Shown: positions 14,290 through 22,263, counted from the first letter of the stretch. The stretch is DNA of 30,051 nt from CAZCCC01 sp964497245 (GCA_964497245.1 CAZCCC010000017.1:1-30051), one strand, 5' to 3'. The notes: a model not told the origin generated them from the letters alone. Numbers and translations: made by a program.

Positions 14290-15267
14290 ATGATGAAAGA
14301 AATTACTAAAATAATTTTGCCAAACAAACCCCACCTTGATCCAATTGCCGCCTATTGGCTAATTTTAAATTACGGTGAAAATCATTTTAAAGGAATAAAA
14401 AATGTAAAGCTGGCTGTTTGGAAAGCCGGCGAAAATCCAAGCCCTGAAATCTTGAAAGAATGGGAAAAATCAAACATAATTTCTTTTGATATTGAAGGCG
14501 GCACTTTTGATCATCACAATACCGGCGATTGCACCACTTTACTAGTGGCAAAAAAACTCGGAATAGAAAACAATCCGGAGCTGCAATCTTTGCTCCGCTA
14601 TATCCAAGAAGACGATACCGCCGGCCTGCATAATAATTTTGGTGATTTGGCCGGATTAATAAAATGCCTTTACAAAAGGGGCGATAAAACCGAAGATGTA
14701 ATTAAGTTCACTTTAAATGCAATTGATGCCCTGCAAAATAAAGAAAAAGGCTGGCTTATTGACGCCAAGGCCGAATTTGAAAACAAAGCCAAAATTTTTA
14801 AAATTAAAAGACATAAAAATAACATCAAACTGGCCGCAATAAAATCAGACAATTTGGATGTGGCAAATTACGCCAAACAAAAAGAAAATTGCGCCGTAGT
14901 AATCCAAAAAAACAGCCAAGGCCACGTTTTTATTTTTACCAATGCTTTTTTTCGGCTAAATATAAAAAATATAGTTGGGGTAATCAGACTGAAGGAAGCT
15001 AAACTTTGTGGCAAAAAAATCAAAAATACGGCTTCGCTGAAAAAACCCGGAAAAATCTTGGAGGTACAAAACTGGTTTTACCACGAAAGCCTTAATGCGA
15101 TGATGAACGGCTCAGCCGCTTTGGCCGAAACTCCGCCAACAAAAATACCAATTGAAGACATCGTTGGATTGGTTGTTTTTGGTTTAAGTTCCGATTCATA
15201 CAAAGAAGAAGGTGATGTCGGACCAAAATATCAGGAATATAAAAAAATCTTTGAACAGATAGGTTAA
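14290..15267 (+). CDS. DHH/MYG1-like phosphoesterase-family protein
   Basis: A 325-aa protein beginning MMKEITKIILPNKPHLDPIAAYW. The HLD and later FDIEGGTFDHHNTG resemble the metal-binding His-x-Asp and DHH motifs of DHH-superfamily phosphoesterases and of MYG1-type proteins (DVGG...DHH). A charged middle part (residues ~90-190) and a C-terminal domain with WFYHES and NGSAALAE follow. Members hydrolyse phosphodiester bonds in RNA ends or dinucleotides; the substrate here is unknown. The -10 hexamer TAAAAT lies 7 nt before ATG 14290 and there is no SD, so the mRNA is probably leaderless. Base composition matches the chromosome, unlike its divergent relative at 12681. A terminator follows. Confidence 0.65.
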   Translation: MMKEITKIILPNKPHLDPIAAYWLILNYGENHFKGIKNVKLAVWKAGENPSPEILKEWEKSNIISFDIEGGTFDHHNTGDCTTLLVAKKLGIENNPELQSLLRYIQEDDTAGLHNNFGDLAGLIKCLYKRGDKTEDVIKFTLNAIDALQNKEKGWLIDAKAEFENKAKIFKIKRHKNNIKLAAIKSDNLDVANYAKQKENCAVVIQKNSQGHVFIFTNAFFRLNIKNIVGVIRLKEAKLCGKKIKNTASLKKPGKILEVQNWFYHESLNAMMNGSAALAETPPTKIPIEDIVGLVVFGLSSDSYKEEGDVGPKYQEYKKIFEQIG

Positions 15268-15287
15268 GTTAAAAGTTTAAATTGAGC

Positions 15288-15313
15288 CAGCCTTTTAAAA
15301 TCGGCTGTTTTTT
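15288..15313 (+). terminator. Intrinsic terminator after the DHH/MYG1-like gene
   Basis: CAGCC/GGCTG (15288-15292, 15303-15307) with a 10-nt loop and six T. Confidence 0.7.
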
Positions 15314-15340
15314 GTTAAGATAACTCTACTAAACAATAAA

Positions 15341-15490
15341 GGGTATTAACCGCGAAGTCGCGAAACTTAATTAAAATATACAAGACGGGATCCTCGATTT
15401 TTCACTCCTCCAAAAGCTGAAGAAAAATCGGGACAAGTTCCGCCCACTTCTTTTGCAGTCCCGACGTAAAGTCGGAACGGGGTATTAACC
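15341..15490. repeat. Intergenic repeat unit with direct and inverted repeats
   Basis: The word GGGTATTAACC occurs at 15341-15351 and 15480-15490. Between them are CGCG-AAGT-CGCG (about 15351-15362), CGATTTTTC/GAAAAATCG (15395-15403, 15422-15430) and CCGAC-GTAAA-GTCGG (about 15462-15475), the last a relative of the CCCGAC/GTCGGG hairpin in the 14076 element. No ORF. It is probably a dispersed repeat unit. The remaining ~105 bases before holA hold ACAGTG/CACTGT as a small hairpin and an AGGAG too far (~19 nt) from the holA ATG to act as an SD. Confidence 0.5.
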
Positions 15491-15595
15491 CTTTTTGTCG
15501 CCAATAAATACCAACTCAAACTTATTACAATTTAAATTATTGCACAGTGAATTGACCACTGTAATTGATTTTTAGGAGATTTTAGCAAATAAAAT

Positions 15596-16582
15596 ATGAT
15601 AATTTTTCTCTACGGTCTTGATACTTTCAGGTCACGCCGAAAATTAAAAGAACTTAAAGAAAAATTCATCAACGAAGTTGATAAATCGGCTTTAAATATC
15701 CAGATATTGGATGGTCAAAAGCTTGAAAAGGCGGAATTTGAAAATGCAATTTCCACTTCGCCATTTTTAGCCAAAAAAAGACTGGTACTAATTGAGAATT
15801 TAATATCAAAAAATAAGGGTCAAAAAATCCAAAAAGAAATTTTGGAGACTTTGAATAAAAACAATCTGGATAATGTAATAATAATTTTTTGGGAGGGCGA
15901 AGTAAGTCAGGAAAAATCCAGATCAAAAGTTTCCAAAAAACGCTCCGGCTTGCTTTTCAATAAACTAAAGCAAGAAAAATATGCTCAAGAATTTAACCTG
16001 CTTGAACCTGCCGGCTGCATTCGCTTTATCCAGCAGGAAATAAATTTTCGCGGGGCCAAGATAACCCCTCAGGCGCTAAAACTTCTCTCTAACCTTGTGG
16101 GAAATGATCTTTGGCAAATGAATTCGGAAATAAACAAACTTATCTCTCTTTTTAGGGACAAAATAATTGATGACCAAGGGGTCAAAAATACAGTTAAAAC
16201 AAAAATAGATGAAAATATTTTCAAACTTACTGATGCCTTGGGCCAAAAAGACAAAAAAATGGCGCTAAAGCTGATATCAGACCAATTGAAAAATGGTACA
16301 ACACCAACTGAACTTTTATCAAAAATGGTCTGGCAATTTAAAAATCTTTTGCTGATAAAAGAGTTCGCTGAAAAAAACGGTTATGGTTATTCACCTTCAA
16401 ATATGAACTATCAGCTTGGTATTCATCCTTTTGTAATAAAAAAAACAATGGCGCAAACAAAAAACTACAATCTTGATGACTTAAAAAAAACCTATGCTGA
16501 GTTGCTCCAGATAGACTATAAAATAAAAACAAGTCAAATTGAACCGGAAGTTCTATTTGACTTGCTTGTAATAAAAAGCTAA
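15596..16582 (+). CDS. holA: DNA polymerase III subunit delta
   Basis: A 328-aa clamp-loader delta subunit. It starts MIIFLYGLDTFRSRRKL, the usual [FY]-L-[YF]-G-x-[DE] beginning of HolA, continues with FLAKKRLVLIEN in the AAA+-like N-terminal domain, has the conserved middle VGNDLWQMNSEINKL, and ends with a helical collar domain (LIKEFAEKNG...DYKIKTSQIEPEVLFDLLVI). Delta opens the sliding clamp encoded by dnaN at 22264. It is convergent with rpsT, only 5 nt between the stop codons. No convincing SD at ATG 15596. Confidence 0.92.
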   Translation: MIIFLYGLDTFRSRRKLKELKEKFINEVDKSALNIQILDGQKLEKAEFENAISTSPFLAKKRLVLIENLISKNKGQKIQKEILETLNKNNLDNVIIIFWEGEVSQEKSRSKVSKKRSGLLFNKLKQEKYAQEFNLLEPAGCIRFIQQEINFRGAKITPQALKLLSNLVGNDLWQMNSEINKLISLFRDKIIDDQGVKNTVKTKIDENIFKLTDALGQKDKKMALKLISDQLKNGTTPTELLSKMVWQFKNLLLIKEFAEKNGYGYSPSNMNYQLGIHPFVIKKTMAQTKNYNLDDLKKTYAELLQIDYKIKTSQIEPEVLFDLLVIKS

Positions 16583-16587
16583 AAAAA

Positions 16588-16857
16588 TTATTTTTTATTT
16601 AAGGAATTGACCAGTTTGCTTAGTCGAGATTTTTTGCGGGCAGCTGTATTTTTTTTAAGAATTCCTTTTTGAGAAGCCTTGTCAATTTTTTTAACCGCTT
16701 GTTTAAGCCATTCTGAAGATTTGGATTGATCTTTTAACGAAACGGCCTTTCGGACTTTCCTCACTAAAGCGGTAATATCACTTTTAATTTTTTTATTTCT
16801 CTCATGTCGCTTTTTGCTCTGACGCAATGATTTAAAAGCAGAGTTTTTTGTAGGCAT
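16588..16857 (-). CDS. rpsT: 30S ribosomal protein S20
   Basis: An 89-aa basic helical protein starting MPTKNSAFKSLRQSKKRHERNK, with KAVKKIDKAS..GILKKNTAARKKSRL typical of S20. S20 binds 16S rRNA early in assembly. ATG 16857 follows a TATAAT-like sequence (about 15 nt upstream) and has no SD. Placement opposite holA with a shared tail is common in bacteria. Confidence 0.95.
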   Translation of the reverse strand: MPTKNSAFKSLRQSKKRHERNKKIKSDITALVRKVRKAVSLKDQSKSSEWLKQAVKKIDKASQKGILKKNTAARKKSRLSKLVNSLNKK

Positions 16858-16954
16858 ATTTTATAATTAATAATTATAAACTAAAAACATCTATATTTAT
16901 CATTCTTAATTCATTAATCAAGTTTAGCAGATAATTTCATATAAATCAAGGGCT

Positions 16955-16983
16955 TTGACAATAAGGCTTAAAAAAACTAAAAT
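16955..16983 (+). promoter_or_regulatory. Promoter of the bactofilin operon
   Basis: TTGACA (16955-16960), 17-bp spacer, TAAAAT (16978-16983). The predicted start is near 16990, giving a short leader without an SD. Confidence 0.75.
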
Positions 16984-17013
16984 GAATAAGTAATAACTAA
17001 TAATCCCAAAACT

Positions 17014-17469
17014 ATGTTTAAAAAAGAAGAAGAAATGGATAATATTGAAACAGTAATAGGCCCTTCTGTCCAGGTTGAAGGTAACTTTGTTGCCGATGGC
17101 GATATTATTATTGAAGGAGTGGTTTCAGGCAGTATTAAAACGGAAAAAAATCTTCACGTTGGCCAAAATGCTAAAATTTATGCGGATATTTGGGCAGCCA
17201 ATGCGGTAATTGCTGGCGAAGTGCAGGGAAACCTAAAAATTAAAGAAAGTCTTGAGCTTACAGGCACTTCAAAAATTTTTGGTGATGTTAAGACAAAAAG
17301 CATAACCATCACTTCTGGTGCATGTCTTCATGGAAAATGCAACGCCGGCGATGATAAAAAAACCAAATTTGAAAAAATTGATGATCTAAAAAAAATTGAC
17401 CGTAAAAAATCAAAAGTACTTGAAAATTCTGGTCAGGAAAATCATAACCTTCCTGAAAAGATAAAATAA
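17014..17469 (+). CDS. Bactofilin (polymer-forming cytoskeletal protein)
   Basis: A 151-aa protein with a beta-helix core (residues ~10-110) of short hydrophobic turns: TVIGPSVQVEGNFVADGDIIIEG, then GSIKTEKNLHVG, AKIYADIWAANAVIAGEVQGN and KIFGDVKTKSITI. Bactofilins polymerise without nucleotide, attach to membranes and help to set cell shape or place cell-wall enzymes. The tail (~35 residues) is Lys-rich and likely disordered. ATG 17014 is used; an in-frame ATG 7 codons later is possible. The lipid-kinase-like gene follows after 36 nt. Confidence 0.9.
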   Translation: MFKKEEEMDNIETVIGPSVQVEGNFVADGDIIIEGVVSGSIKTEKNLHVGQNAKIYADIWAANAVIAGEVQGNLKIKESLELTGTSKIFGDVKTKSITITSGACLHGKCNAGDDKKTKFEKIDDLKKIDRKKSKVLENSGQENHNLPEKIK

Positions 17470-17505
17470 TTTAGTCTGAAAAAATAATGATTTTCTGATT
17501 GATTT

Positions 17506-18273
17506 ATGTATTTATACCTTTACGATTCATTTCTTAGTAATAAAAAATACAGCCGTCTTCTGGCTAAAACAGAAACCAGACTGACTGATTTAGGTATAGG
17601 CGGAAAAATATTTCGCCTTTCTATTTTAAGAAATACTGAAGAACTTTTAATTGATGAAATTAAAAATGGCATTAAGACGATTGTGGTTGTTGGAAATGAC
17701 AAAACTTTCAGCCAAATAATAAATCTGGCTGCAAAATTTGATATTCCCATAGGTTTTATACCGATTGGCAGTCAAAATGAAATAGCCCAAATGCTTGGTA
17801 TTCCAAAAAAAGAAGAGGAGGCCTGCAATACGATTGCTGCAAGAATAGTAAAAAAAATTGATTTGGGAAAAGCAAATAATATTTATTTTCTTTCAAACTT
17901 AACCGTTTCGGGAGAAAAACTCACAATAGAGTGTGACAATAAATACCGAATTACCACAAAAATAAAAAATCAAATCAATATTTGTAATTTAAAGCCATTA
18001 CTTGTTTCAAATTTAGGGCCAAAATATTTTAATCCCCACGATGGTTTTTTAGAAATTCTGATCCAACCAATTAATACCGGTTTTTTTCAATTTTTTAAAA
18101 AAACAAATGTAATACAAAAAAGCATAATCCCTTTTAAAAAAATATTAATATGCAGTAAAGATTCCATTCCGATAACAACTGACAGTAAAAAAATCCTTAA
18201 GACTCCAGTAAAAATTGAGGTTGTGCCAAAAAAACTCAAAGTGATAGTTGGCAAAAGCAGAGTATTTAATTAA
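17506..18273 (+). CDS. Diacylglycerol-kinase-fold protein with altered nucleotide motif
   Basis: A 255-aa protein. TIVVVGNDKTFSQIINLAA and PIGFIPIGSQNEIAQMLGIP align with the GGDGT...N and PLG.IP.GTGND.AR.LGIP motifs of the diacylglycerol kinase / YegS catalytic domain. The glycine-rich GGDGT reads VGNDKT here, and GTGND reads GSQNE. Only Asp and some hydrophobic positions remain, so ATP binding may be changed or absent. The C-terminal half fits the beta-sandwich domain of the fold. It lies 36 nt after bactofilin, without an SD, and ends at a terminator shared with the opposite strand. A lipid-related or scaffold role is inference. Confidence 0.7.
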   Translation: MYLYLYDSFLSNKKYSRLLAKTETRLTDLGIGGKIFRLSILRNTEELLIDEIKNGIKTIVVVGNDKTFSQIINLAAKFDIPIGFIPIGSQNEIAQMLGIPKKEEEACNTIAARIVKKIDLGKANNIYFLSNLTVSGEKLTIECDNKYRITTKIKNQINICNLKPLLVSNLGPKYFNPHDGFLEILIQPINTGFFQFFKKTNVIQKSIIPFKKILICSKDSIPITTDSKKILKTPVKIEVVPKKLKVIVGKSRVFN

Positions 18274-18347
18274 ATAATATTACCGCTTAACCACCACTTA
18301 CCCTCATATATTACAGTTTATTCTAAATTTGGCTTATCTTAAATTAT

Positions 18348-18388
18348 AAAAAATTACCTCTTTAAAAATTAAAGGAGTAATTTTTTTA
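18348..18388. terminator. Bidirectional intrinsic terminator
   Basis: TTACCTCTTT pairs with AAAGGAGTAA (one mismatch), flanked by A-run and T-run. It can end the 17014-18273 unit (plus) and the rpmH-to-PRC operon (minus). Confidence 0.75.
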
Positions 18389-18420
18389 TTAAAAAGAAGG
18401 GATTATTTATTAGATTAAAT

Positions 18421-18693
18421 TTATTTAACCGCCGGACTGGGAACTAATCCAGATTTAACTTCTTGTACAGAATTATCTTCAACTATCATTTTTTCCTTTG
18501 AAATAGAAATTACCTGACTCCTGGAAACCACCAACTTTTGATGCCAAAGACCCTTAATCAAACCCGTGCTAATATGATAATGGGTTATTAAGCTGGTTTC
18601 CAATTCAATTTCAAAAGAATCAACCTTACCTAAACTTCGGCCATTTTCAGTATAGACAGGCAAACCAATTAAATTATCGCTTAGGATTTTCAT
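18421..18693 (-). CDS. PRC-barrel domain protein
   Basis: A 90-aa protein with the PRC-barrel pattern: MKILSDNLIGLPVYTENGRSLGKVDSFEIE, then strands ending with VVSRSQVISISKEKMIVED. PRC-barrels are small beta domains that bind RNA or partner proteins (RimM, photosynthetic H subunit). It begins 10 nt after yidC and is the last gene of the rpmH-rnpA-yidD-yidC operon, where other bacteria often have jag/khpB. A role linked to membrane insertion or RNA binding is conceivable but not shown. It might also be a stand-alone stress-type PRC protein. Confidence 0.8.
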   Translation of the reverse strand: MKILSDNLIGLPVYTENGRSLGKVDSFEIELETSLITHYHISTGLIKGLWHQKLVVSRSQVISISKEKMIVEDNSVQEVKSGLVPSPAVK

Positions 18694-18703
18694 ACCTATT
18701 TTC

Positions 18704-19432
18704 TCAATTAATTATTTCGACTTCCTGTTTTTTCTTAAACATAATCTGCTGCTGAAAAATAGTCAATAGGGTTGTTATAAACCAATATAAAACCAACCCA
18801 GCCGGAAGACTAACCCCGATAAATATCGTTAAAATCGGCATAAAATAAAGCATTTGCTTATTCATCATTGCCATCATATCCTCATCTTTTGCCCCGGGTG
18901 TAGCTTTTTTTGGCCTATTGGTGGAAAGCATTTTGGTCTGCCAAAACTGTGAAGCTCCCGTTAAAACAGCTAAAATCACACTCGGTTTAGATAAATCTAA
19001 AATTCCTAAAGTGATTGGATTAAGCTGCTCTGGATTTTGGATGAAAGGATAAAGTAAATCTAAACTTTCAACACTAAGGCCGGTCCTAAAAACTTGAAAA
19101 ACTGCGATCAAAAAAGGCAGTTGAATTAACAAAGGCAGACAGGAGGATAGGGGATTAACCTTATTGCTCTTGTAGAGTTCCATTGTTTCTTTGGCAAGCT
19201 TTTCTTTATCATTTTTACATTGTTTTTTAATCTCTTCAATTTTTGGCTGAAGTTCCTGCAAAGCCTTTTGTGACTTAATGGCTTGATGGGAAAGAGGATA
19301 TAAAACCAACTTGATAATAATTGTCAATATAATAATTGCTACTCCCAAATCCTGACCGGGAACAACATTATAAAGAAAAACTAAAAGATTCAGCAGCGGC
19401 TGATATAAAATAACATTAAAAATTTCCATCAT
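18704..19432 (-). CDS. yidC: YidC/Oxa1 membrane protein insertase
   Basis: A 242-aa insertase core. An N-terminal hydrophobic helix is followed by the family segment GVAIIILTIIIKLVLYPLSHQAIKSQKALQELQPKI, with the conserved Arg/Lys-bearing first core helix. A charged cytoplasmic hairpin (KEKLAKETMELYK), NPLSSCLPLLIQLPFL, and terminal helices (MPILTIFIGVSLPAGLVLYW) complete the five-helix core. There is no lipobox and no large periplasmic domain, so it resembles Gram-positive or minimal types. It inserts and folds membrane proteins with or without SecYEG. 93 nt separate it from yidD. Confidence 0.95.
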   Translation of the reverse strand: MMEIFNVILYQPLLNLLVFLYNVVPGQDLGVAIIILTIIIKLVLYPLSHQAIKSQKALQELQPKIEEIKKQCKNDKEKLAKETMELYKSNKVNPLSSCLPLLIQLPFLIAVFQVFRTGLSVESLDLLYPFIQNPEQLNPITLGILDLSKPSVILAVLTGASQFWQTKMLSTNRPKKATPGAKDEDMMAMMNKQMLYFMPILTIFIGVSLPAGLVLYWFITTLLTIFQQQIMFKKKQEVEIIN

Positions 19433-19525
19433 AAAAATAATCTTTATTTATAAATATCAATAAAATTAAATAATTCTATAATAAATTCCGGAATACTTTT
19501 TCTGCCTTAAATCGCCAATAAAAAA

Positions 19526-19771
19526 TTACGGAACTGGATCATACCCACCTTTGTTAAAGGGGTTGCAGCGTAAAATTCTCTTAAAAGCCATTATTCCACC
19601 TTTAATCACTCCATATTTTTCAATCGCTTTGTAGCCATATTGGGAACAAGTTGGGGCAAAACGGCAAAAACCATAAGGAAAAAGATACGAAAAAATCCCA
19701 TGATCAAAAGAAAGGGTTTTTTGATAAATTTTTATTAATTTTAAAATAAAAAAACGGGGGTAATATTTCAT
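19526..19771 (-). CDS. yidD: Membrane protein insertion efficiency factor YidD
   Basis: An 81-aa protein with the family motifs: LIKIYQKTLS at the amphipathic N-terminus, CRFAPTCSQYGYKAIEKYGVIKGG with its two Cys, and the end RILRCNPFNKGGYDPVP. YidD assists YidC-dependent insertion at the inner membrane face. Its ATG overlaps the rnpA stop codon (TAATG), indicating translational coupling. Confidence 0.95.
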   Translation of the reverse strand: MKYYPRFFILKLIKIYQKTLSFDHGIFSYLFPYGFCRFAPTCSQYGYKAIEKYGVIKGGIMAFKRILRCNPFNKGGYDPVP

Positions 19772-20112
19772 TATTTTAATAATTTGGCTTTATTTAGCAA
19801 AAAAATTAAATCTTTTTCCAAATCCTTATACTTAGTTCCTAAAGATTTTTGTCCGGCGGAACATATTATATCATAGCCAATTTTTATTTTTTGCTTATTT
19901 AAGCGAAAAATTTCTCTTAGTTGTCGCTTTAAATAATTTCTTTCTGTAGCCTTTTTACTTACTTTTTTAGAAACAACTACTGTAAAACGGCTAAAATCAA
20001 GCTTATTAGCCAATAATTTGACCCTAAGCCGAGGAGAAAAAAAAGCCTTTCCTAAGGCATTTATTCTTTTAAAATCCTTGTCTTTGGTTATCCTATATTT
20101 TGCAGGAAGCAT
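19771..20112 (-). CDS. rnpA: Ribonuclease P protein component
   Basis: A 113-aa basic protein beginning MLPAKYRITKDKDFKRINALGKAFF, with the RNR-type motif region KKVSKKATERNYLKRQLREIFR and the ending GYDIICSAG...LEKDLIFLLNKA. It binds RNase P RNA to process tRNA 5' ends. It sits between rpmH and yidD, the canonical order. No RNase P RNA gene was recognised in this window. Confidence 0.95.
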   Translation of the reverse strand: MLPAKYRITKDKDFKRINALGKAFFSPRLRVKLLANKLDFSRFTVVVSKKVSKKATERNYLKRQLREIFRLNKQKIKIGYDIICSAGQKSLGTKYKDLEKDLIFLLNKAKLLK

Positions 20113-20134
20113 AATACCAAAAAGGGGAATATAA

Positions 20135-20272
20135 TTATTTGGAAAGTTGCTTTCTTTTCTTCTGGCGTCGATTTTTTAAAACGGTCCTCCCACTGGCAGT
20201 ACTCATTCTCTTGCGAAAACCGTGTTTTTTTTTAGCCTTTCTGTTATTGGGCTGAAAAGTTCTTTTGGGCAT
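20135..20272 (-). CDS. rpmH: 50S ribosomal protein L34
   Basis: 45 codons reading MPKRTFQPNNRKAKKKHGFR, then KRMSTASGRTVLKNRRQKKR and KQLSK. The KRTFQPNNRK...HGFR.RM...GR.VL..RR pattern is L34. It is first in the leftward operon next to the origin, 22 nt before rnpA. No clear SD. Confidence 0.96.
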   Translation of the reverse strand: MPKRTFQPNNRKAKKKHGFRKRMSTASGRTVLKNRRQKKRKQLSK

Positions 20273-20639
20273 ATTATAATTATTAAAATATTAATTAATG
20301 CTTATATAAATATAAAATGATAAAAATAAGTTAATTAAGGTAGTGAACAAAGTATCCGCTGTGCCAAGACTAATATTTCCAACAGTTATTAAATATCAAA
20401 AAAGACCTGCTTCATATTATATAACCTTTTGTATATAATATCAGATTCTAAATGTTTAGTCAAAAAACCACAATAAAAAAATAAAAAAACTACTATACAC
20501 AATTCATTAACAGCTTATTAACATTATGCCCTTATTTTATGGTTTTGTGGATAAATTCTTTGTGCTATAATAAAATGGTTATTAAACCTAGTTAAAATTT
20601 AGAAAACAAAAATCTAATTCCATCTTATAAAATACTTTT
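20273..20639. other. Probable replication origin region, rpmH-dnaA intergenic
   Basis: No gene in these 367 bp. The region separates the leftward rpmH operon from rightward dnaA, the classical oriC location, and is very A+T-rich (for example 20410-20450 and 20461-20490, candidate unwinding stretches). One perfect DnaA box (TTATCCACA, minus strand, 20546-20554) and one near-match (CTATACACA, 20493-20501) are visible. A TATAAAAT sequence 6-8 nt before the dnaA ATG suggests a leaderless dnaA mRNA, though no convincing -35 is seen. Confidence 0.7.
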
Positions 20640-22010
20640 ATGGAGGAACAAAAAATCTGGCAAGCTGCTTTAGGAGAACTTGAACTTACGCTTAGCCGCG
20701 CTAATTTTACTACGTGGTTTAAAAACACCTTCATCTCTTCGCTTGGTGAAAATATCGCCATAATCGGAGTACCAAATACTTTTACCAAAGCTTGGCTTGA
20801 AAAAAAATACCATTCTTCAATTTTAAAAGCTTTACAAAAAATTACTGAAAATAAAATTAAGAGTATTGAGTATCGAGTTGAGGTCAGATCAAATACTCAA
20901 TCAATTGACTTTTTAAAGCCAATCAAAACAGAAAGTCAAGAAAATGAAATTTTGGATATGCCGTCAGGCAATTGTTCAAATATTAATGAATTTGGACTTA
21001 ATTCCAGATACACTTTTGAAAATTTCGTTATTGGTAAAGCCAATGAACTGGCCCATGCAGCCAGCGTAGCGGTTTCAAAAAAACCCGGAGAGGTCTACAA
21101 TCCTTTATTTATTTATGGCGGGGTTGGACTTGGAAAAACCCATTTAGCTCAAGCTATTGGCAACAGTGTTATTAAACAAAATAATAAAAAAAATATTTTA
21201 TACGTATCATGCGAAAAATTTACCAGCGATTTCATCAGATCAATCTCAAGTAATAAAATTGAAAGGTTTAAAGATAAATATAGGTCAGTAGATATTTTAT
21301 TGATTGATGATATTCAATTTTTAGCCGGTAAAGAAGGAATTCAAGAAGCTTTTTTTCACACCTTCAATGAACTCCACCAAGTAAACAAACAGGTGGTTAT
21401 AACCTCAGATAGGCCACCAAAAGCAATACCAGCGCTTGAGAGTCGTTTGGTTTCCCGTTTTGAATGGGGGATGATGACTGATATATCCGCACCCGACTTG
21501 GAAACCAGATCAGCAATTCTAAAATCAAAATGTCTAGAAAAAAATTATCAATTAGACGATGAAATTATTTATTACACAGCCACAAATATCCAAAATAATA
21601 TTCGTGAACTTGAAGGAGCTTTAAATAAAATAATAGCATACCACCAATTAGACGGCAGTTATCCAACAATTGAAAGTGTAAAAAAAATATTAACATCAAT
21701 TACATCTGTCCAAAAAAGAAATTCCATAGTTCCAAAACAAATAATTGCTACCGTTGCCCAATTTTATGATTTAAAAGTTGAAGATTTACTTGGTTCCTGC
21801 CGAAAAAAAAGTCTCGCTCTGCCCAGGCAAATAACAATGTATTTAATGCGTGAAGAGCTGAAAAGTTCTTTCCCCTCAATTGGGCAAGAAATAGGAAATA
21901 GGGATCACACGACAGCCATGCATGCTCATGTTAAAATAATAAAAATTATAAATAATGATGAAAAAATCAATCGCGACATTAAATTAATCAAAGAAAAACT
22001 TTATAATTAA
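20640..22010 (+). CDS. dnaA: Chromosomal replication initiator protein DnaA
   Basis: 456 aa with all four domains. Domain I is ~1-80 (IWQAALGELELTLSRANFTTWF) and a short linker follows. The AAA+ domain begins near YTFENFVIGKANELAHAA, with Walker A GGVGLGKTHLAQAIG, Walker B ILLIDDIQFLAGKEG and sensor RLVSRFEWGM. The C-terminal DNA-binding domain carries the signature IGNRDHTTAMHA. It binds DnaA boxes in the flanking gaps and opens the origin. ATG 20640 has no upstream SD. dnaN follows after 253 nt. Confidence 0.98.
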   Translation: MEEQKIWQAALGELELTLSRANFTTWFKNTFISSLGENIAIIGVPNTFTKAWLEKKYHSSILKALQKITENKIKSIEYRVEVRSNTQSIDFLKPIKTESQENEILDMPSGNCSNINEFGLNSRYTFENFVIGKANELAHAASVAVSKKPGEVYNPLFIYGGVGLGKTHLAQAIGNSVIKQNNKKNILYVSCEKFTSDFIRSISSNKIERFKDKYRSVDILLIDDIQFLAGKEGIQEAFFHTFNELHQVNKQVVITSDRPPKAIPALESRLVSRFEWGMMTDISAPDLETRSAILKSKCLEKNYQLDDEIIYYTATNIQNNIRELEGALNKIIAYHQLDGSYPTIESVKKILTSITSVQKRNSIVPKQIIATVAQFYDLKVEDLLGSCRKKSLALPRQITMYLMREELKSSFPSIGQEIGNRDHTTAMHAHVKIIKIINNDEKINRDIKLIKEKLYN

Positions 22011-22263
22011 TTATTGATAACCTGTTGAAAAGTAGCAGTTTATAGCACATAAAAACCATTAAAAAAATGCACAAACTGTTAATAAAATTGTCTTTAAAAA
22101 AACAAAATAAGTTAACCAAAATTTATTAACAACCATCTCCACAAGAGTCAACCAACAAAGCCGGCATAATAAAAGCTAAAATAAAACAAAAATAAAACTT
22201 ATCCTACTTATCCACTCCCTTATTATTAGTATTTAAGTATATAAATTAATTAATTAAAACTAT
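22011..22263 (+). promoter_or_regulatory. dnaA-dnaN intergenic region with DnaA-box-like sites
   Basis: 253 bp without a gene. TTATCCTAC (22199-22207) and TTATCCACT (22208-22216) lie back to back at 9-bp spacing, the second one base from the DnaA-box consensus. Several TTAATA/TTAACA words occur upstream. This may be a second origin element or an autoregulatory site, and it holds the dnaN promoter (TATAAA near 22240). Confidence 0.5.
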
